A stretch of 27,970 bases of DNA from Prorocentrum cordatum (lineage: Eukaryota; Sar; Dinophyceae; Prorocentrales; Prorocentraceae). Both the position numbers and the translations under genes were made by a program. The stretch lies in contig CAUYUJ010003568.1 in the NCBI GenBank assembly GCA_963575745.1, forward strand, positions 50,001 to 77,970. Reading direction: 5' to 3'. How positions within the stretch are numbered: the first letter of the stretch is position 1; each line of letters opens with the position of its first letter. Shown here piece by piece: positions 1 through 9,798 of the stretch. The notes beneath the pieces are model-generated. The model was not told where the DNA came from and ran no database searches. It saw only the letters and a program-made list of their open reading frames with translations.

Positions 1-341
1 CCTCCTCCTCCTCCTCCTCCTCCTCCTCATTCTCTCCTCCTCCCCTCCTCCTCCTCCTCCTCCTCCTCCCCCCTTCTTCTCTTCTTATTATTATTAATAG
101 TCTTCTTCTTCTTCTTCTTTCTTCTTTATTCTTCTTCTTTCTTCTTCTTCTCTTCTTCTTCTTCTTCTTCTCTTCTTCTTCTTTCTTCTTCTCCTCCTCC
201 TCCTCCTCCTCCTCCTCCTCCTCCCCCTTCTTCTTCTTCTTCTTCTTCTTCTTCTCCTCCTCCTCCTCCTCCTCCTCCTCCTCCTCCTCCTCCTCCTCCT
301 CATTCTCTTCCTCCTCCTCCTCCTCCTCCTCCTCCTCCTCC
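1..341 (+). repeat. CTC/CTT pyrimidine microsatellite
   Basis: The first 341 bases are almost purely C and T on this strand, as imperfect CCT and CTT triplets with short breaks such as TTATTATTATTAATAG. Arg/Ser/Glu-rich open frames here are artefacts of the triplet repeat. The tract ends in CTCCGCAG, which would be a formally good polypyrimidine/AG acceptor for a plus-strand transcript, but I recognise no gene just downstream. Confidence 0.95.
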
Positions 342-509
342 GCAGCGGCGAGCGCTTCGCGTGCATGCCGCCTCACCAGCGCTGCGGTATAGCGCCCGCC
401 TCGTCCCTCCTCGGCCCCTCGGGACCGCCCCCGCCCCCCTGCCAGCTCCCACGCTCGCTCCGCCTGCAGTCCCCGCCAGCTTCTTCGTGCAGGCGTGGTC
501 GGCCGCAAC

Positions 510-666
510 TTACCAGCCTGGAACATATCCCTATCCCTATGCTGGGCATCTCCTCATCACGATGCCGATCTTAGGGATTCCCTTATTTTTGAGGGCGCAT
601 CCCTAAGGTTGTCGTCGCCTTTTGGCGTGTCAATCTTAGGGACAGGGATACGTTCGAGGCTGGTAA
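510..666 (+). mobile_element. MITE family B, copy 1 (5-bp TSD)
   Basis: This is a 157-bp non-autonomous inverted-repeat element. The left end starts TTACCAGCCTGGAACATATC and the right end reads back as TTACCAGCCTCGAACGTATC, giving terminal inverted repeats of about 28 bp. It is flanked by a perfect 5-bp duplication GCAAC (505-509 and 667-671). A second copy at 18483-18640 lies in the opposite orientation with its own 5-bp duplication. It has no coding capacity. The 5-bp duplication argues against hAT (8 bp), Mutator (9-11 bp) and Tc1 (TA); I do not assign a superfamily. Confidence 0.9.
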
Positions 667-671
667 GCAAC

Positions 672-1793
672 AAGCTGGCCCCCCCTGCTGACGAGCCTTC
701 GGGCTCATCATCAAGGCGGCTGGGCGTCTAGGGGACCTAGAGAGCAGGCAGTGTGGAACCCCCTGCAACGGATGACAGTCCGAATGCGAGCCAAGAGGTC
801 TCCGTACGGCCCCGCACATCAGCGCTCAAGGCGTTTCTGGTACCTCCGCTAGGGAGGGCCCCTGAGTATCACGTGAGGAGGAGGAGGACGACGACGACAA
901 TGAGGGAGGAAATGGGGAGGGGAGGGGAGGGGGGGGGGGAGGATGAGGGACAGCGGGCGATGCGGATAGAGGAGTGTGTGTGGGGGGGGAGGAGATCAGG
1001 TTGAGGCGGAGAAAGGGTGAGGAGGTGGAGGCGGACATGTACACCTGGTCAGGGTGACGCTAGCATGTATGATGACTAGGACGATGACGAGAAGCAAATG
1101 GGCGGATGCGGATGAGATGGCGGAGAATACTGGGGGAGAAAACGGAGGAGGAGCGGGACGAGGAGTGGGAGGGGAGTGGAGGGATTGTGGACGTCTAGAT
1201 GGATTGCCTGGATGATTCGGGATTCTGAGTTGAGTTGATGATGGTGGGTGGAAAACGAGGAGGAGGGGGGAGAGGGAAGGAGGAGAGGACGGAATAGTAA
1301 AGATGGCGGTTGGAGGATGGGGGATTGGATGGTTTAGGAGAGGGCGGGAGGGAGAATGCATGACACATCATTCGTGCTGTAGTATAGGATCAGGCAGGCG
1401 GATGGATCAGAAAGGTCGGAAGAGGAACTTCCGACAGCAGGATCATGAGGAAGGTGAGGTGGACATGGAGGAAGGTACGGATGATCTGGAGAAGTCCATG
1501 GATGGCAGTGTTGGTGAGGAGGATGGCTGAGGGAGAGGAGGATAATGGATGATAACGGAGAATCAGGAGGCGGAGGAGGAGGAGGAGGAGGGGGAGAAGG
1601 AGGAGGAGGAGGAGGAGGAGGGGGAGGAGGAGGAGGTGGTGGTGGTGGAGAACGAGGAGGAGGAGGACGAGGATGAGGTGAGAGAGGTGGATGTGGATGT
1701 GGATGAGTTCCCTTGTCAGGGTACTCCTGCGGGGTCCTCGTCTCCACAGATGGGTCCGCCTCCAGGTCCAGGTTGCAACGCGCTCTAGGTGTC
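672..1793. other. No gene recognised; GA/GGA-rich sequence
   Basis: Purine-rich sequence with GGA/GAG stretches around 884-1000, 1135-1300 and 1568-1645. Open frames on both strands here are Glu/Gly-rich or Pro/Ser-rich and show no domain or credible codon pattern. I see nothing else that can be supported. Confidence 0.6.
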
Positions 1794-1795
1794 TA

Positions 1796-2796
1796 CAGTG
1801 CCGTTTTTAATACATGCTCCGCGTGCGGATCATGTATTACACATGCAGGGATTTAGTATTAAGAACAACGATGAGTTCCTGCATATATTTAGTCATCAAT
1901 TAATCGTGTATTAAAAATCCAATATTTCCCTACCTAGGCTCTGCCTAGAAGGGTTCTTACTCGGTATGCTTAAAGGGCCGGGCAGTGGTCCTCGCACCCG
2001 GCGGTTCCCCCAGCATCCGCCCCGCGGTTCCCCCAGTCCCCTGGGAGCTTTAGCTTTATCTTTAGCTTTAACTTTAGCTTTAGCTTAGCTTTAGCTTAGC
2101 TTCAGCTTAGCTTTAGCTTAGTTTTATATTAGCTTTAGCTTAGCTTTAGCTTAGCTTTAGCTTGGCTTTAGCTTAGCTTTAGCTCAGCTTTAGCTTAGCT
2201 TTAGTTTAGCTTTAGCTCAGCTTTAGCTTAGCTGTACCTTAGCTGTACCTTAGCTTTAGCTTAACTGCTGCTTAGCTTTAGCTTAGCTTCAGCTTAGCTT
2301 CAGCTTAGCTTTAGCTTAGCGTTAGCGTAGCTTAGCTTTAACTTAGCTGTAGTTTAGCGCTAGCTTAGCTTTAGCTTAGCTTTAGCTTAGCTTAGCTTTA
2401 ACTTAGTTTTAACTTAGCTTTAGTTTAGCTTTAGCTTTAGCTCAGCTTTAGCTTAGCTTTAGCATATATTTAGCTCAGCTTTAGCTTAGCTTTAGCTCAG
2501 CTTTAGCTTAGCTTAGCTTAGCTTGTTTTCAGCTTAGCTTCAGCTTAACTTTAGCTTAGCTTCAGCTTAGCTTCAGCTTAGCTTTAGCTTAGCTTTAGCT
2601 CAGCTTTAGCTTAGCTTTAGCTTAGCTTTAGCTTAGCTGTAGCTTAGCTGTAGCTCAGCGTTAGCTTAGCTTTAGCTTAGCTTTAACTTAGCTTTACTGT
2701 TACTACTAATGCTGCTTTCCTAGGGGCTCCAACTTCTAGGTAGGGTCGCACTGGGATAATTTCTAAAATAAATCCTATGTATTAAAAACTGCCTTG
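1796..2796. mobile_element. Putative non-autonomous Tc1/mariner-like element
   Basis: The left end begins CAGTGCCGTTTTTAATACAT directly after a TA (1794-1795). The right end reads back as CAAGGCAGTTTTTAATACAT and is followed by TA (2797-2798). The inner 13 bp GTTTTTAATACAT match exactly and the outer 8 bp partly. A terminal CAGTG next to a TA duplication is typical of Tc1/mariner elements. Further in, CCTACCTAG occurs near both ends in inverted orientation (about 1929 and 2740). The ends are AT-rich compared with the surroundings. The interior holds no transposase, only an 11-bp minisatellite. The TA duplication is short, so the call rests mainly on the inverted ends. Confidence 0.6.
2044..2696. 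repeat. 11-bp minisatellite (TTTAGCTTAGC)n
   Basis: About 650 bp of tandem, slightly degenerate TTTAGCTTAGC units, with variants such as TTCAGCTTAGC, TTTAGCTCAGC and TGTAGCTTAGC. Each unit contains AGCT, so the array is rich in small palindromes. It lies inside the putative Tc1-like element. The TTTAG core recalls the TTTAGGG telomere repeat, but no G-run is present, so it is not a telomere. Confidence 0.95.
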
Positions 2797-2798
2797 TA

Positions 2799-4222
2799 CG
2801 GAGGAGGAGGATGTGCAGAACGTGGACCAAGCAGACGAGTTTGAATGAGCGTATTGCGAAGGCTTTACGGCCTGTGCCGCCGACCTTGAGGGGGGACGAC
2901 GACGACGCCGACGACGACGACGGCGGCGATGACGATGACGACACACATTCGAGAACTCAAGGAACTCATGGATTTTTGAGTACTCTGTCGGGGTTGCCTT
3001 GAGAGTGCTCTTGGGCCTCTCCGGAGCCTCTTGGAGGCCTTTTGGGCGTCTCTTGGGGCCTCCTGGGGCGGAAGGCTTGAGATGTCGGGTGGTGTTTCCC
3101 CTCGTGAGAGCCTCCTGGGGCCTGTTTCGGCTGTATCAGGGGCTTCTTGGGTGGCATCGGGGCCGTCTTGGGCCGTCTTGGGCTGGTGCTGGGCGCCTTC
3201 GTCGGCCTCTTGGGCCGTCTTGGGGCGATGCTGGTCGCTTTCCGGCTCGTCCTGGAGCGTCGGCAGCCAGAGGAGGCGAGGGCAGAAAAGCATAGAGAAG
3301 TTCTTTATCTTGGCATCGCTCGGACGTGTGCATGTTTCCTTCGGCGAGGACCATCGAGGAGCATCCTTGATCATTTCGCGAAGAACCACACACGAAACCG
3401 AGCGATGGCGAGTTATGAGCATCGTTGATGTTCGCGTCTTGGAGCCCTTGGGACTCTTCTTGGAGCTCTCTCGTTGCGTCATGGCGGCTCTGAGGCCGTC
3501 CTGAGGGTTGGGCCGTCTTGGAGCGACCTCTGGCTGTTTCAGGATCTTCTTGGAGCTAGCCACGGTGCAAGTGAGCTCGAGGCGTCTGAGAGGCAAGAAG
3601 TCGAAGGGGTAAGCTTCTCCCAGGGAGGGGTGCTCACTCCACTCCTCCCAGAACCCCCCCCAGGACCCCCGCCGCCCTGGCTGGGGAGGTATCAAATGGA
3701 AGGGGGTCCCTTCGACTCGATTACGAAGTAGCCCGATTTCCCTCTGGCTGTAACGTTCGAGGAGGAGAGCCCAGGGACGGGGGGAGCGGCGACGGCGACG
3801 ACGACGACAGAAACGGAAAAGCGTCCAGGTAGAGGAGCGGCAGCGGCGACGACTCGACCGGTAACGCCCCGCACACACGCCGACAGGGTCGGCGGATTTG
3901 GAGGGGTTGGGGGAGGGAGGAAAGGAGTGAGGGATGGAAGATGGTGAGGAGGATGCCCATGCTGCCTGGGCCAGTACTACGGCCCATGGGCAGAGTATGT
4001 GTTCACATTGTGCGGCCTCAGGCGGTATGCGCTGTGCAATCACCCGTTCGTATTCACATGCGCTTTTCCAATCCCTTCTCGTCAGGTGATCGGTTTGTGG
4101 TCGCCCCATGTTTCATGCCCTCAGTCCCAGTCTTCCATGCTCTTGCCTGCGCGTTTCCATGCCCTTCGCCCCGTGCTTCCCAGTTTGGGCTTTTTCAGAC
4201 ATCCTCGCATCCTTCATCATAC
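2799..4222. other. No gene recognised; G/T-rich degenerate repeat region
   Basis: Between about 2990 and 3260 the sequence is built from loosely repeated GGGCCGTCTTG-like words with a period near 11 bp (for example 3160-3185). The same style of sequence recurs at 7240-7720 and 9840-10600. Between 2896 and 2945 there is a GAC/GACGAC tract. The long minus-strand open frame across 2865-4109 is compositionally a shadow of these repeats (Ala/Pro/Arg/Gln-rich, no motif) and is not called as a gene. Confidence 0.5.
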
Positions 4223-4224
<2 letters not shown>

Positions 4225-4279
<55 letters not shown>

Positions 4280-4340
4280 CGTCGTCCGTCGTCCGTCGTC
4301 CGTCGTCTGTCGTCGTCTGTCGTCGTCTGTCGTCGTCTGT
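4225..4340 (+). repeat. CGT trinucleotide array
   Basis: A pure (CGT)n run of about 55 bp is followed by CGTCCGTCGT and CGTCGTCTGT variants. It reads as Thr, Arg or Val homopolymers in different frames, so the open frames here are not evidence of genes. Confidence 0.95.
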
Positions 4341-4495
4341 CCTCGTCCTTCGGTCGCCTGGTGTCGGCAACGTCGCCGGCAGCCTCGCCCTCCTCGTTAG
4401 AACAGGTCTCTGGACCCCTCCCGAGGTCCGCCCTGGCCAGTTTCAGCGCCCCGCCCACCCGTGGCGACGAGAACCTCCAGAGTCGCCCCAAACTC

Positions 4496-4653
4496 AGGAG
4501 GAGAAAAAACACACAGACACAATTAATCGTCGATTCCCAAGAAAATATGGAAAATATGGGAATTGGGGGGGAAGACAAAAACCCAGAACATATGGGAAAA
4601 TATGGGACATCTTTTTATTTGTGTGTATTTATTTGTGTGTCCTGGGGCCCCTT
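4496..4653 (+). repeat. Dispersed repeat family D, copy 1
   Basis: A 158-bp unit that starts AGGAGGAGAAAAAACACACA and ends GTCCTGGGGCCCCTT. It is shared with 16781-16941 and 18249-18406. The ends are loosely inverted (AGGA...ACACACA against its complement TGTGTGT...TCCT), so a palindromic mobile element is likely. The internal words AATATGGGA and GGGGGGAAGACAAAAACCCAGAA are conserved between copies with a few differences. No clear target duplication is visible for this copy. Confidence 0.85.
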
Positions 4654-4815
4654 CACAAACAGCCTCACAGCGAGGGCGTCGTCGTCGTCGTCGTCGCCCC
4701 CCCCCGCTCCCCACAAGATCGGCGTGCGGCCCACGGCGGCGCTCCTGAAGGTTCTCCTCGACTTCTTTACGCTCTACTCCCTGCCAGGCACGACCGCCGA
4801 GGGAGAGGAGGTCGC

Positions 4816-4890
4816 GACACGAGGAGGAGGAGGAGTAGGAGGAGGAGGAGGAGGAGGAGGAGGAGGAGGAGGAGGAGGAGGAGGAGGTGA
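4816..4890 (+). repeat. GGA trinucleotide array
   Basis: A run of GGA triplets with one GTA interruption. It produces poly-Gly or poly-Arg open frames on the plus strand and poly-Ser/Pro on the minus strand. Confidence 0.95.
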
Positions 4891-5013
4891 AGGAAGGGGG
4901 GGGGGCCGCCTGCACTCCTCTCTGCACGAGCGAGGTGGGTACGGCAAGGACGGGGGCGGAGAGACTGTCAGCCTTGGCTGCCTCGATGCGCCTACACACT
5001 CACAGTTCAGGTT

Positions 5014-5255
5014 GACCCAAAAGGGGGTCCAGCGACAAGGGGGTGGTGCAATAGATTTGGTGCAATCGATTTGTGGGGTTGCAATACATTCGGGGCGTGC
5101 AGTGCGTTCCGGGGCGCAAATGTATTGCTGGATTTTCGCGTGCAATGCGTTACTTGCAATACAAAGCAATACAATGCTCCAGCGCAATGCGTTTGCAATA
5201 CAATTGCCCCAACTCTATTGCACCACCCCCTTGCAGCTGGACCCCCTTTTGGGTC
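5014..5255. mobile_element. Foldback MITE-like element, family C
   Basis: A 242-bp element with long terminal inverted repeats. The left end starts GACCCAAAAGGGGGTCCAGC and the right end reads back with the same 20 bases; inverted similarity continues for about 45 bp through GGGGGTGGTGCAATAGA. The interior repeats GCAATACA in both orientations. The flanking sequences (ending AGGTT and starting GCCCA) give no convincing target duplication. Only one copy is present in this window. Confidence 0.85.
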
Positions 5256-5356
5256 GCCCAGAGCACGACCACACACCAAGGCTTCAAATCCCGGTGATTT
5301 TCTCAAAGTTCGGCCCGAGGGGCCGTTTCCCGGCCCACGGACCATGGAACAACTGT

Positions 5357-5518
5357 TAGGTCGGGCTTGTCCCTCTGCAGGGGGAATGTTCAAGAGTAGT
5401 CAAACAAATAGTCAGGGGACGACTTGTTGTTTATTTTTGGAGGATGGTTGGGGCATTTTGGGGGGTATTTTAAATTTTTCGCCCAACGTTGCCCTGTAGG
5501 GGGACAGGCCCGACCTAA
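5357..5518. mobile_element. MITE family A, copy 1 (9-bp TSD)
   Basis: A 162-bp element with terminal inverted repeats of the family type (GTCGGGC, TGTCCC, CAGGGGG). It is flanked by 9-bp direct repeats AACAACTGT (5348-5356) and AATAATTGT (5519-5527), identical at 7 of 9 positions. The middle is AT-rich and non-coding. Related copies lie at 7029-7208, 13701-13894 and 18768-18954. A 9-bp duplication fits Mutator-like (MULE) elements, which usually make 9-11-bp duplications, but no transposase is present to confirm this. Confidence 0.9.
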
Positions 5519-5527
5519 AATAATTGT

Positions 5528-6420
5528 TCAGGGCTGGAAAATTGCTCCACGGAAGGGGTCAGGTCTTTTTGGGGCCGCGGATTGAACACCTCAGATTTTC
5601 GGATGCATGGGCACCAAGATGGGAGAATGATGATGACAGCAGTGTTTACCTTGCCCACGCCCGCCCCAGGAGGGTCCAGGAGAGGGGCCGACAAGGGACG
5701 CCCCACAAGGCGGCTGAAGATGTTACGTACAGTCCTCCCACCCCATCAGGTGTACCAGGGGGCCCTGCTACATTGACTGCGGGGGGGGTCGAAGAACCAT
5801 GTTCGCTGGTTAGTGGCTCCCTTCCTTCTCGTCAGTCCGCTGGGTGGGTTGTGGTTCCCGAAAATGCAAAGACAGCTCTGACGCAACAGCTCCAAACAGC
5901 TGGCCACATAGGCACCAGAGGTTCAGGATCTTGCCAGGCCCGTGCTTGTTGGTGTCAGGGTGTTGTAGCTTATTCACGCAGTTTGTTGGAGCCAGTACAG
6001 TCAACCCGCACGGTAAGGGTGGGCAACCTTTCCAAGGGTACTTTTGTATCCTTGCCGCCTCGGTCCATCCTTAGCCACTTTCGTCTGCCGCACCCCGCTC
6101 GAAAAGCTTCGAAACGGCCCTCCAAGGCCCTTGCATCCTTGTCGCGCATCCTTCTGATACGGGCCGATTGTACGAGCCTGTGCTGGAATTTTCCCTACAG
6201 ACCTTGCCTATGATCAACCACGGCTCGGCATCCTGTGGAGCAGGGGCGTGCTTGAGACGTGCGGGCGTATGCTGGTGCGGCGCCGTGGGTTGGAGCCACG
6301 GTAATGACGGTACGAGTCGAAGCGCAGCGGTTCGTGTGCATGGAGCCGTGCCACGACGAAGCAGGCAGGAGAGGCCACTTGTTGGTCAGCGAGCCTTTCA
6401 GTCATACAGTGGAGACCCCT
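5528..6420. other. No gene recognised
   Basis: A mixed-composition stretch. The longest open frame (plus, 5524-6213) has no recognisable domain, no SL relic upstream and no clear third-position bias, so I do not call it. It is one of the few stretches here free of obvious repeats. Confidence 0.4.
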
Positions 6421-6530
6421 GCTTTGCTATGGAGAGCGTGACGCTCCCACACCAAACATCAGTGGAGGTCCTGGGCTCACAGGGCTGGGTTTCTCATGGA
6501 AGGTCTCTTGTGGTCGAACCCTTACTGTAT
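6421..6530. repeat. Dispersed repeat family G, copy 1
   Basis: About 110 bp matching 9367-9477. Shared words include GCTTTGCTAT, GACGCTCCC, CACCAAA, CTGGGTTTCT and GGAAGGTCTCTTGTGG, in the same order and spacing. On the minus strand both copies contain the peptide pattern QETFHxKPxPxxPG...FGxGASR, probably only a consequence of DNA similarity. Confidence 0.75.
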
Positions 6531-6682
6531 GTATCGACGGATATGGGAGAATAGCAAGTGGTCGTTTTTTATTGGTTGTTTTGCCGATCGGCGCGGGCCC
6601 TTGCACCCCCCCCTCCCATGGAGTAGATCTTGGCTGTCTCGGGCGCATGTTTCGAGCAGGCGGAGTCTCCCACGGAGGCCGC

Positions 6683-6893
6683 ACTGCTGCAAACAGTCGC
6701 ACTAAGCAGAACTGCGGAGCCAGACCCCCCCCTCCCCCTTGCCGCCCAATGTCGAGACGGCGATCCAGAAAGCGCCAACTGATGAGACACACTGCTGCCA
6801 ACGGTCGCATGGAGCAGAGGTCCGGAGCCAGACCCCCCCCTCCCTCCCCCCCCTTGCCGCCCACTGTCGAAGCGCCGAGTGAGAACACGCTCA
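6683..6893 (+). repeat. Two-copy tandem duplication, about 108 bp
   Basis: Units 6683-6790 and 6791-6893 both begin ACTGCTGC(A/C)AAC-like sequence and share GCAGA, CGGAGCCAGACCCCCCCCTC and CTTGCCGCCCA in register. Divergence between units is moderate. No gene is recognised across it. Confidence 0.85.
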
Positions 6894-7028
6894 CCAATTG
6901 AGGCGCTCGGACGCGCACGTCGACAGGTCGAGTACGCGGGCAAGAGCACGGGGCAGGCCCCCGCCGCCTCTGGGGCTTCGGGAGATCGCCCCACCGCTGG
7001 GTTTTGTCACTGAGGCCACATGCTGGTA

Positions 7029-7208
7029 TGAAGTCGGGCCTGTCCCTCTACAGGGGGAATGTCCGAAAATAGGTAAAACATAGTCTGGGGACAATTTTAT
7101 TTTTTATATACTTTATTAAACAGCTTTTGAACATTTTGGGCTGTATTTTTTGAGGTATTTTTGATTTTTTCGTCCAAAATGGGACTCTAGGGGGACAGGC
7201 CCGACTCA
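7029..7208. mobile_element. MITE family A, copy 2 (perfect 9-bp TSD)
   Basis: A 180-bp element flanked by the perfect 9-bp duplication ATGCTGGTA (7020-7028 and 7209-7217). The left end reads TGAAGTCGGGCCTGTCCC and the right end reads back TGAGTCGGGCCTGTCCCC. The interior is AT-rich with runs of T. This is the best-defined insertion of the family here and fixes its ends. Confidence 0.95.
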
Positions 7209-7217
7209 ATGCTGGTA

Positions 7218-7796
7218 CCCTCGGGGAGTGCTGCTGCTCTCCCTTAGGCACCGTCATCTTGGGGCATCGCTCGGCTTTTTGTTGGGGGTCCTGGGGGCCG
7301 CCCTGGGGGGGGGGGGACTCGGGGACGTCTTCGGGAGGTTGGAGTTTGTCCTGGAGCCGTCTTGGGGTCTGGTTGAAGCGCCTCGCGCCGTCCAGAGGGT
7401 TCTCGTTAAGGGGTTCACTTGCGCCCTCTTGGCAGCCCACGGGGCCCTTTTGGAGCCATCTCGAATTGAAAAGCAGGTGGATGAGCACATAGCGGATTCT
7501 GGTAATTTTCACCTCGCTGGGGTTCCGTTCAGAGCTATCTTGGAGCCTTTGGGGGCCATTTTTGGGCAATTCTGGGCCCTCTTTGGCCCGTCTTGGTGGG
7601 CTAATTGGGCCGTCGGAAGTTCTTCTGGGAGGCCCACGGCACGATTCTGGGCTTCTGTGGCGTCTCCCTGGCTCGGCCAGATCTGTTCTGGAGGCCCCAG
7701 GGCAGCGGGATACCCCAACTCCGCAAAAGCGTACCCGCCGTTCGTTTAAGGTAGTTGTTCTTGAACTGCCGTCCTGCTGCATTCGTCGGGGCCGCG
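7218..7796. other. G/T-rich degenerate repeat region
   Basis: Continues the GGGCC/TCTTGG-type degenerate repeat seen near 3000 and 9900, with words such as CTTGGGGCATCGCTCGG (also near 3312) and TCTTGGAGCC. Minus-strand open frames are compositionally Pro/Arg/Ala-rich shadows. No gene is recognised. Confidence 0.5.
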
Positions 7797-7894
7797 TGAG
7801 CTCTTCCTTCCTCTCCCGGGAGCGGGCGGAAACCCAATCTGCCCCTGAGCTCTTCCTTCCTCTCCCGGGAGCGGGCGGAAACCCAATCTGCCCC
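7797..7894 (+). repeat. Perfect 49-bp tandem duplication
   Basis: Units 7797-7845 and 7846-7894 are identical and begin TGAGCTCTTCCTTCCTCTCC. Each carries the palindrome CTCCCGGGAG. Perfect identity suggests a recent duplication. Confidence 0.95.
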
Positions 7895-8596
7895 TCAACG
7901 CCTTCCCCCTGCGTGTGCTAGCCCACTCCTCCTGACCGACGAGGCTGCTGGTCTCTTCGAGCGGAGGTTCTCGCGGGCCGATCCGGCGGCACGCAGAGCG
8001 TGCCCTCTTCGCAGCCCTCCTCGGGCGTCGCATCCTGCCCGGGCGCGCGCTCGCCGGCGGCCGGGCGCGGCGAGCGCCGGACGGCCGCGGCGCGGAGAGG
8101 CGGGGCCCGGGGAGCGCCGTGGCCGGGCTGGCCACGGCGGGGGGTCCCTCTCCGGGCGCCCGCCCCAGGGGGGGCGCGAAGGCAGCCGCGCTCCGCCGCT
8201 TCGTGGCCCGGGCCCGGGATCGGCGGCGAGAGCGAGGGGGGAGGGAGAGCGGGGAGGGAGGAGGCTCCGCGCAGAGGGCGGCGGGGCCTCTCGGTCTGGA
8301 GGCAGGGGGAGGGGTGTGGCGTCGAGGGGTGTGGTGCCCCTGCTGAGTCCTGGCGGCAGTTCCCATCGCAGATAACACTCCGTTCCCGCGATTGGCACCA
8401 CACCCCTTTCTGTTGCACCCCTTTTTCCGACCTCCGAACTCAGGAGCCCTCGCGCCTTCGTAGAGGTTCTCTCTGTCTTCGGGAAAGGCTCAGAAGACTT
8501 CTCCGAAGGCCGGAAGGCTTCCGAGCCCTGTGAGAAGGCCCGCCCCTTCTCAGTTCTCCTCCCCTTCGCTCGGTCACCCGCGAGGGGGTGCCAAGG
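7895..8596. other. GC-rich stretch, no gene recognised
   Basis: Very GC-rich. Several overlapping open frames on both strands are Arg/Pro/Ala-rich and incompatible with each other; none has a domain. A 14-bp perfect inverted repeat (AGGGGTGTGGTGCC at 8325-8338, complement at 8394-8407) encloses 55 bp and may be the remains of a small foldback element. Confidence 0.45.
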
Positions 8597-8779
8597 TCGG
8601 GCCGAGTGAAAAGGGGGGCCTCGGTAAAGCAGGTGGGGGTACGAAATCTGCTGCGTGCAGCTGGTTGCGGCCCCGCCGCCGGGCCCACTCCTCGAGACGC
8701 GGGCGCCTCCTGGCGCCAGGAGGCGCCTGGACAGCCAGCCGCGTGAGCCGCTTCACTACCCTGCCCCTTGCTGTCCTAC
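8597..8779 (+). repeat. Dispersed repeat family F, copy 1
   Basis: 183 bp similar over its whole length to 19017-19200, both beginning TCGGGCCGAG and containing AATCTGCTGC(G/A)TGCAGCTGG, CCCCGCCGCCGGGCCCA and a CTACCCT...GCT(A/G)TCC end. It carries a perfect 26-bp palindrome at 8702-8727 (arm GGCGCCTCCTGGC). No terminal inverted repeats or target duplication are apparent. Confidence 0.85.
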
Positions 8780-8817
8780 CCTTTGTAGTCTGGGCCAGGG
8801 CGAGGATCGATCCGTTC

Positions 8818-8860
8818 CAGAGCGTTCCGGCGCGCTCTCAGAGCGCTCCAGAACGCTCTG
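8818..8860. repeat. 43-nt near-perfect hairpin
   Basis: The outer arms CAGAGCGTTCCGG (8818-8830) and CCAGAACGCTCTG (8848-8860) pair except for one base. Directly inside, GCGCTCT (8832-8838) pairs with AGAGCGC (8840-8846) around a single base. The result is an almost continuous stem of about 21 bp. Its role is unknown. Confidence 0.85.
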
Positions 8861-9366
8861 AAGAGGCCGCGGCGCCAGATACAGTCTCCAGAACCGCCAG
8901 ATCTCCGAGATTCTCGATTCCTCACCCGGACTTGTCCTCGTCTTGGCTTCGTCTCATCACCTAGCTGCGGGCATACTTCCGATTCTGAGCCCCACCCGGT
9001 TCTTCAGAAATCTGACCTGCAGGGGTAGGCCAGGCTCGGGCTGCACGGTCTTGTGGCGATTTCGTGGGCCGTTCTCATCTCATCTTCGTGTCGCAGAGAC
9101 CGACCGAGGGAAGGCGAACATAAAACGAAATCGAAAACACGCTTCAGGTCGAGCCCTGGGGGTAGGTGAATCGTCTGGAAATAGTCGGGAGAAGATTTTC
9201 CGACTATGTTTCGTCCTTTTATGAGTATTTGTTGATTGTTGCTTTCTTCTCCCCAAATCCGCCTGCAGGAGTGCATGCCCGACCTAAGCCGAGGGTGCAG
9301 TGGGGGCCCATGCCAAGAGACACGCTGCTCGCCTCCAGGGTGCCCTGAGTTTGTTGGGCTTCGATG

Positions 9367-9477
9367 GCTTTGCTATTTGCAAGCGCGACGCTCCCGCACC
9401 AAATATCAAGAAACGACCTGGAGTCTCAGGTCTGGGTTTCTTGTGGAAGGTCTCTTGTGGACTGGCTTCCACTGTAT
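9367..9477. repeat. Dispersed repeat family G, copy 2
   Basis: The partner of 6421-6530, in the same orientation and almost the same length (111 bp against 110 bp). Flanks differ, so this is a dispersed unit and not a large segmental duplication. No terminal repeats were identified. Confidence 0.75.
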
Positions 9478-9798
9478 GGGCTTGTGTGTTCCCCGCTCGC
9501 GAGCTTTCCCACCTCGTCTGGGGTCTCTGCACCTTGACGCCACGGGTGCCGTCGGAGGCGCCGTTGCGCAGCGATCCGGCCTGGGGGTGGGCAGGAGACG
9601 TCGCCCCTGGAGTCCTCTTGGATCGGCGTCGCCCCAACATGCTTACACTGTATATGCGTCGCCCCCCCAGGGGCGATGCTCGCACCGAGAAATGAGACAT
9701 CTTATAGTATATGCATCGTGGCGGGCGCTTTCTGGCCGCACCGCTCGCGAAACGATCTACTACAAAACGGGTATACTATAAGTTTGGGTCGGACGCGT

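Noticed and set aside
2044-2696. A telomere-like array
   Set aside because: Units are TTTAGCTTAGC without the GGG of the TTTAGGG telomere repeat.
2865-4109. A 414-codon open frame on the minus strand
   Set aside because: It crosses a GAC tract and G/T-rich degenerate repeats, has Arg/Pro/Ala-rich composition and no domain; length alone is not evidence in such GC-rich sequence.
9701-9782. An 82-bp element with 11-bp inverted ends (CTTATAGTATA)
   Set aside because: The arms are short, no flanking duplication is seen and no other copy was found.
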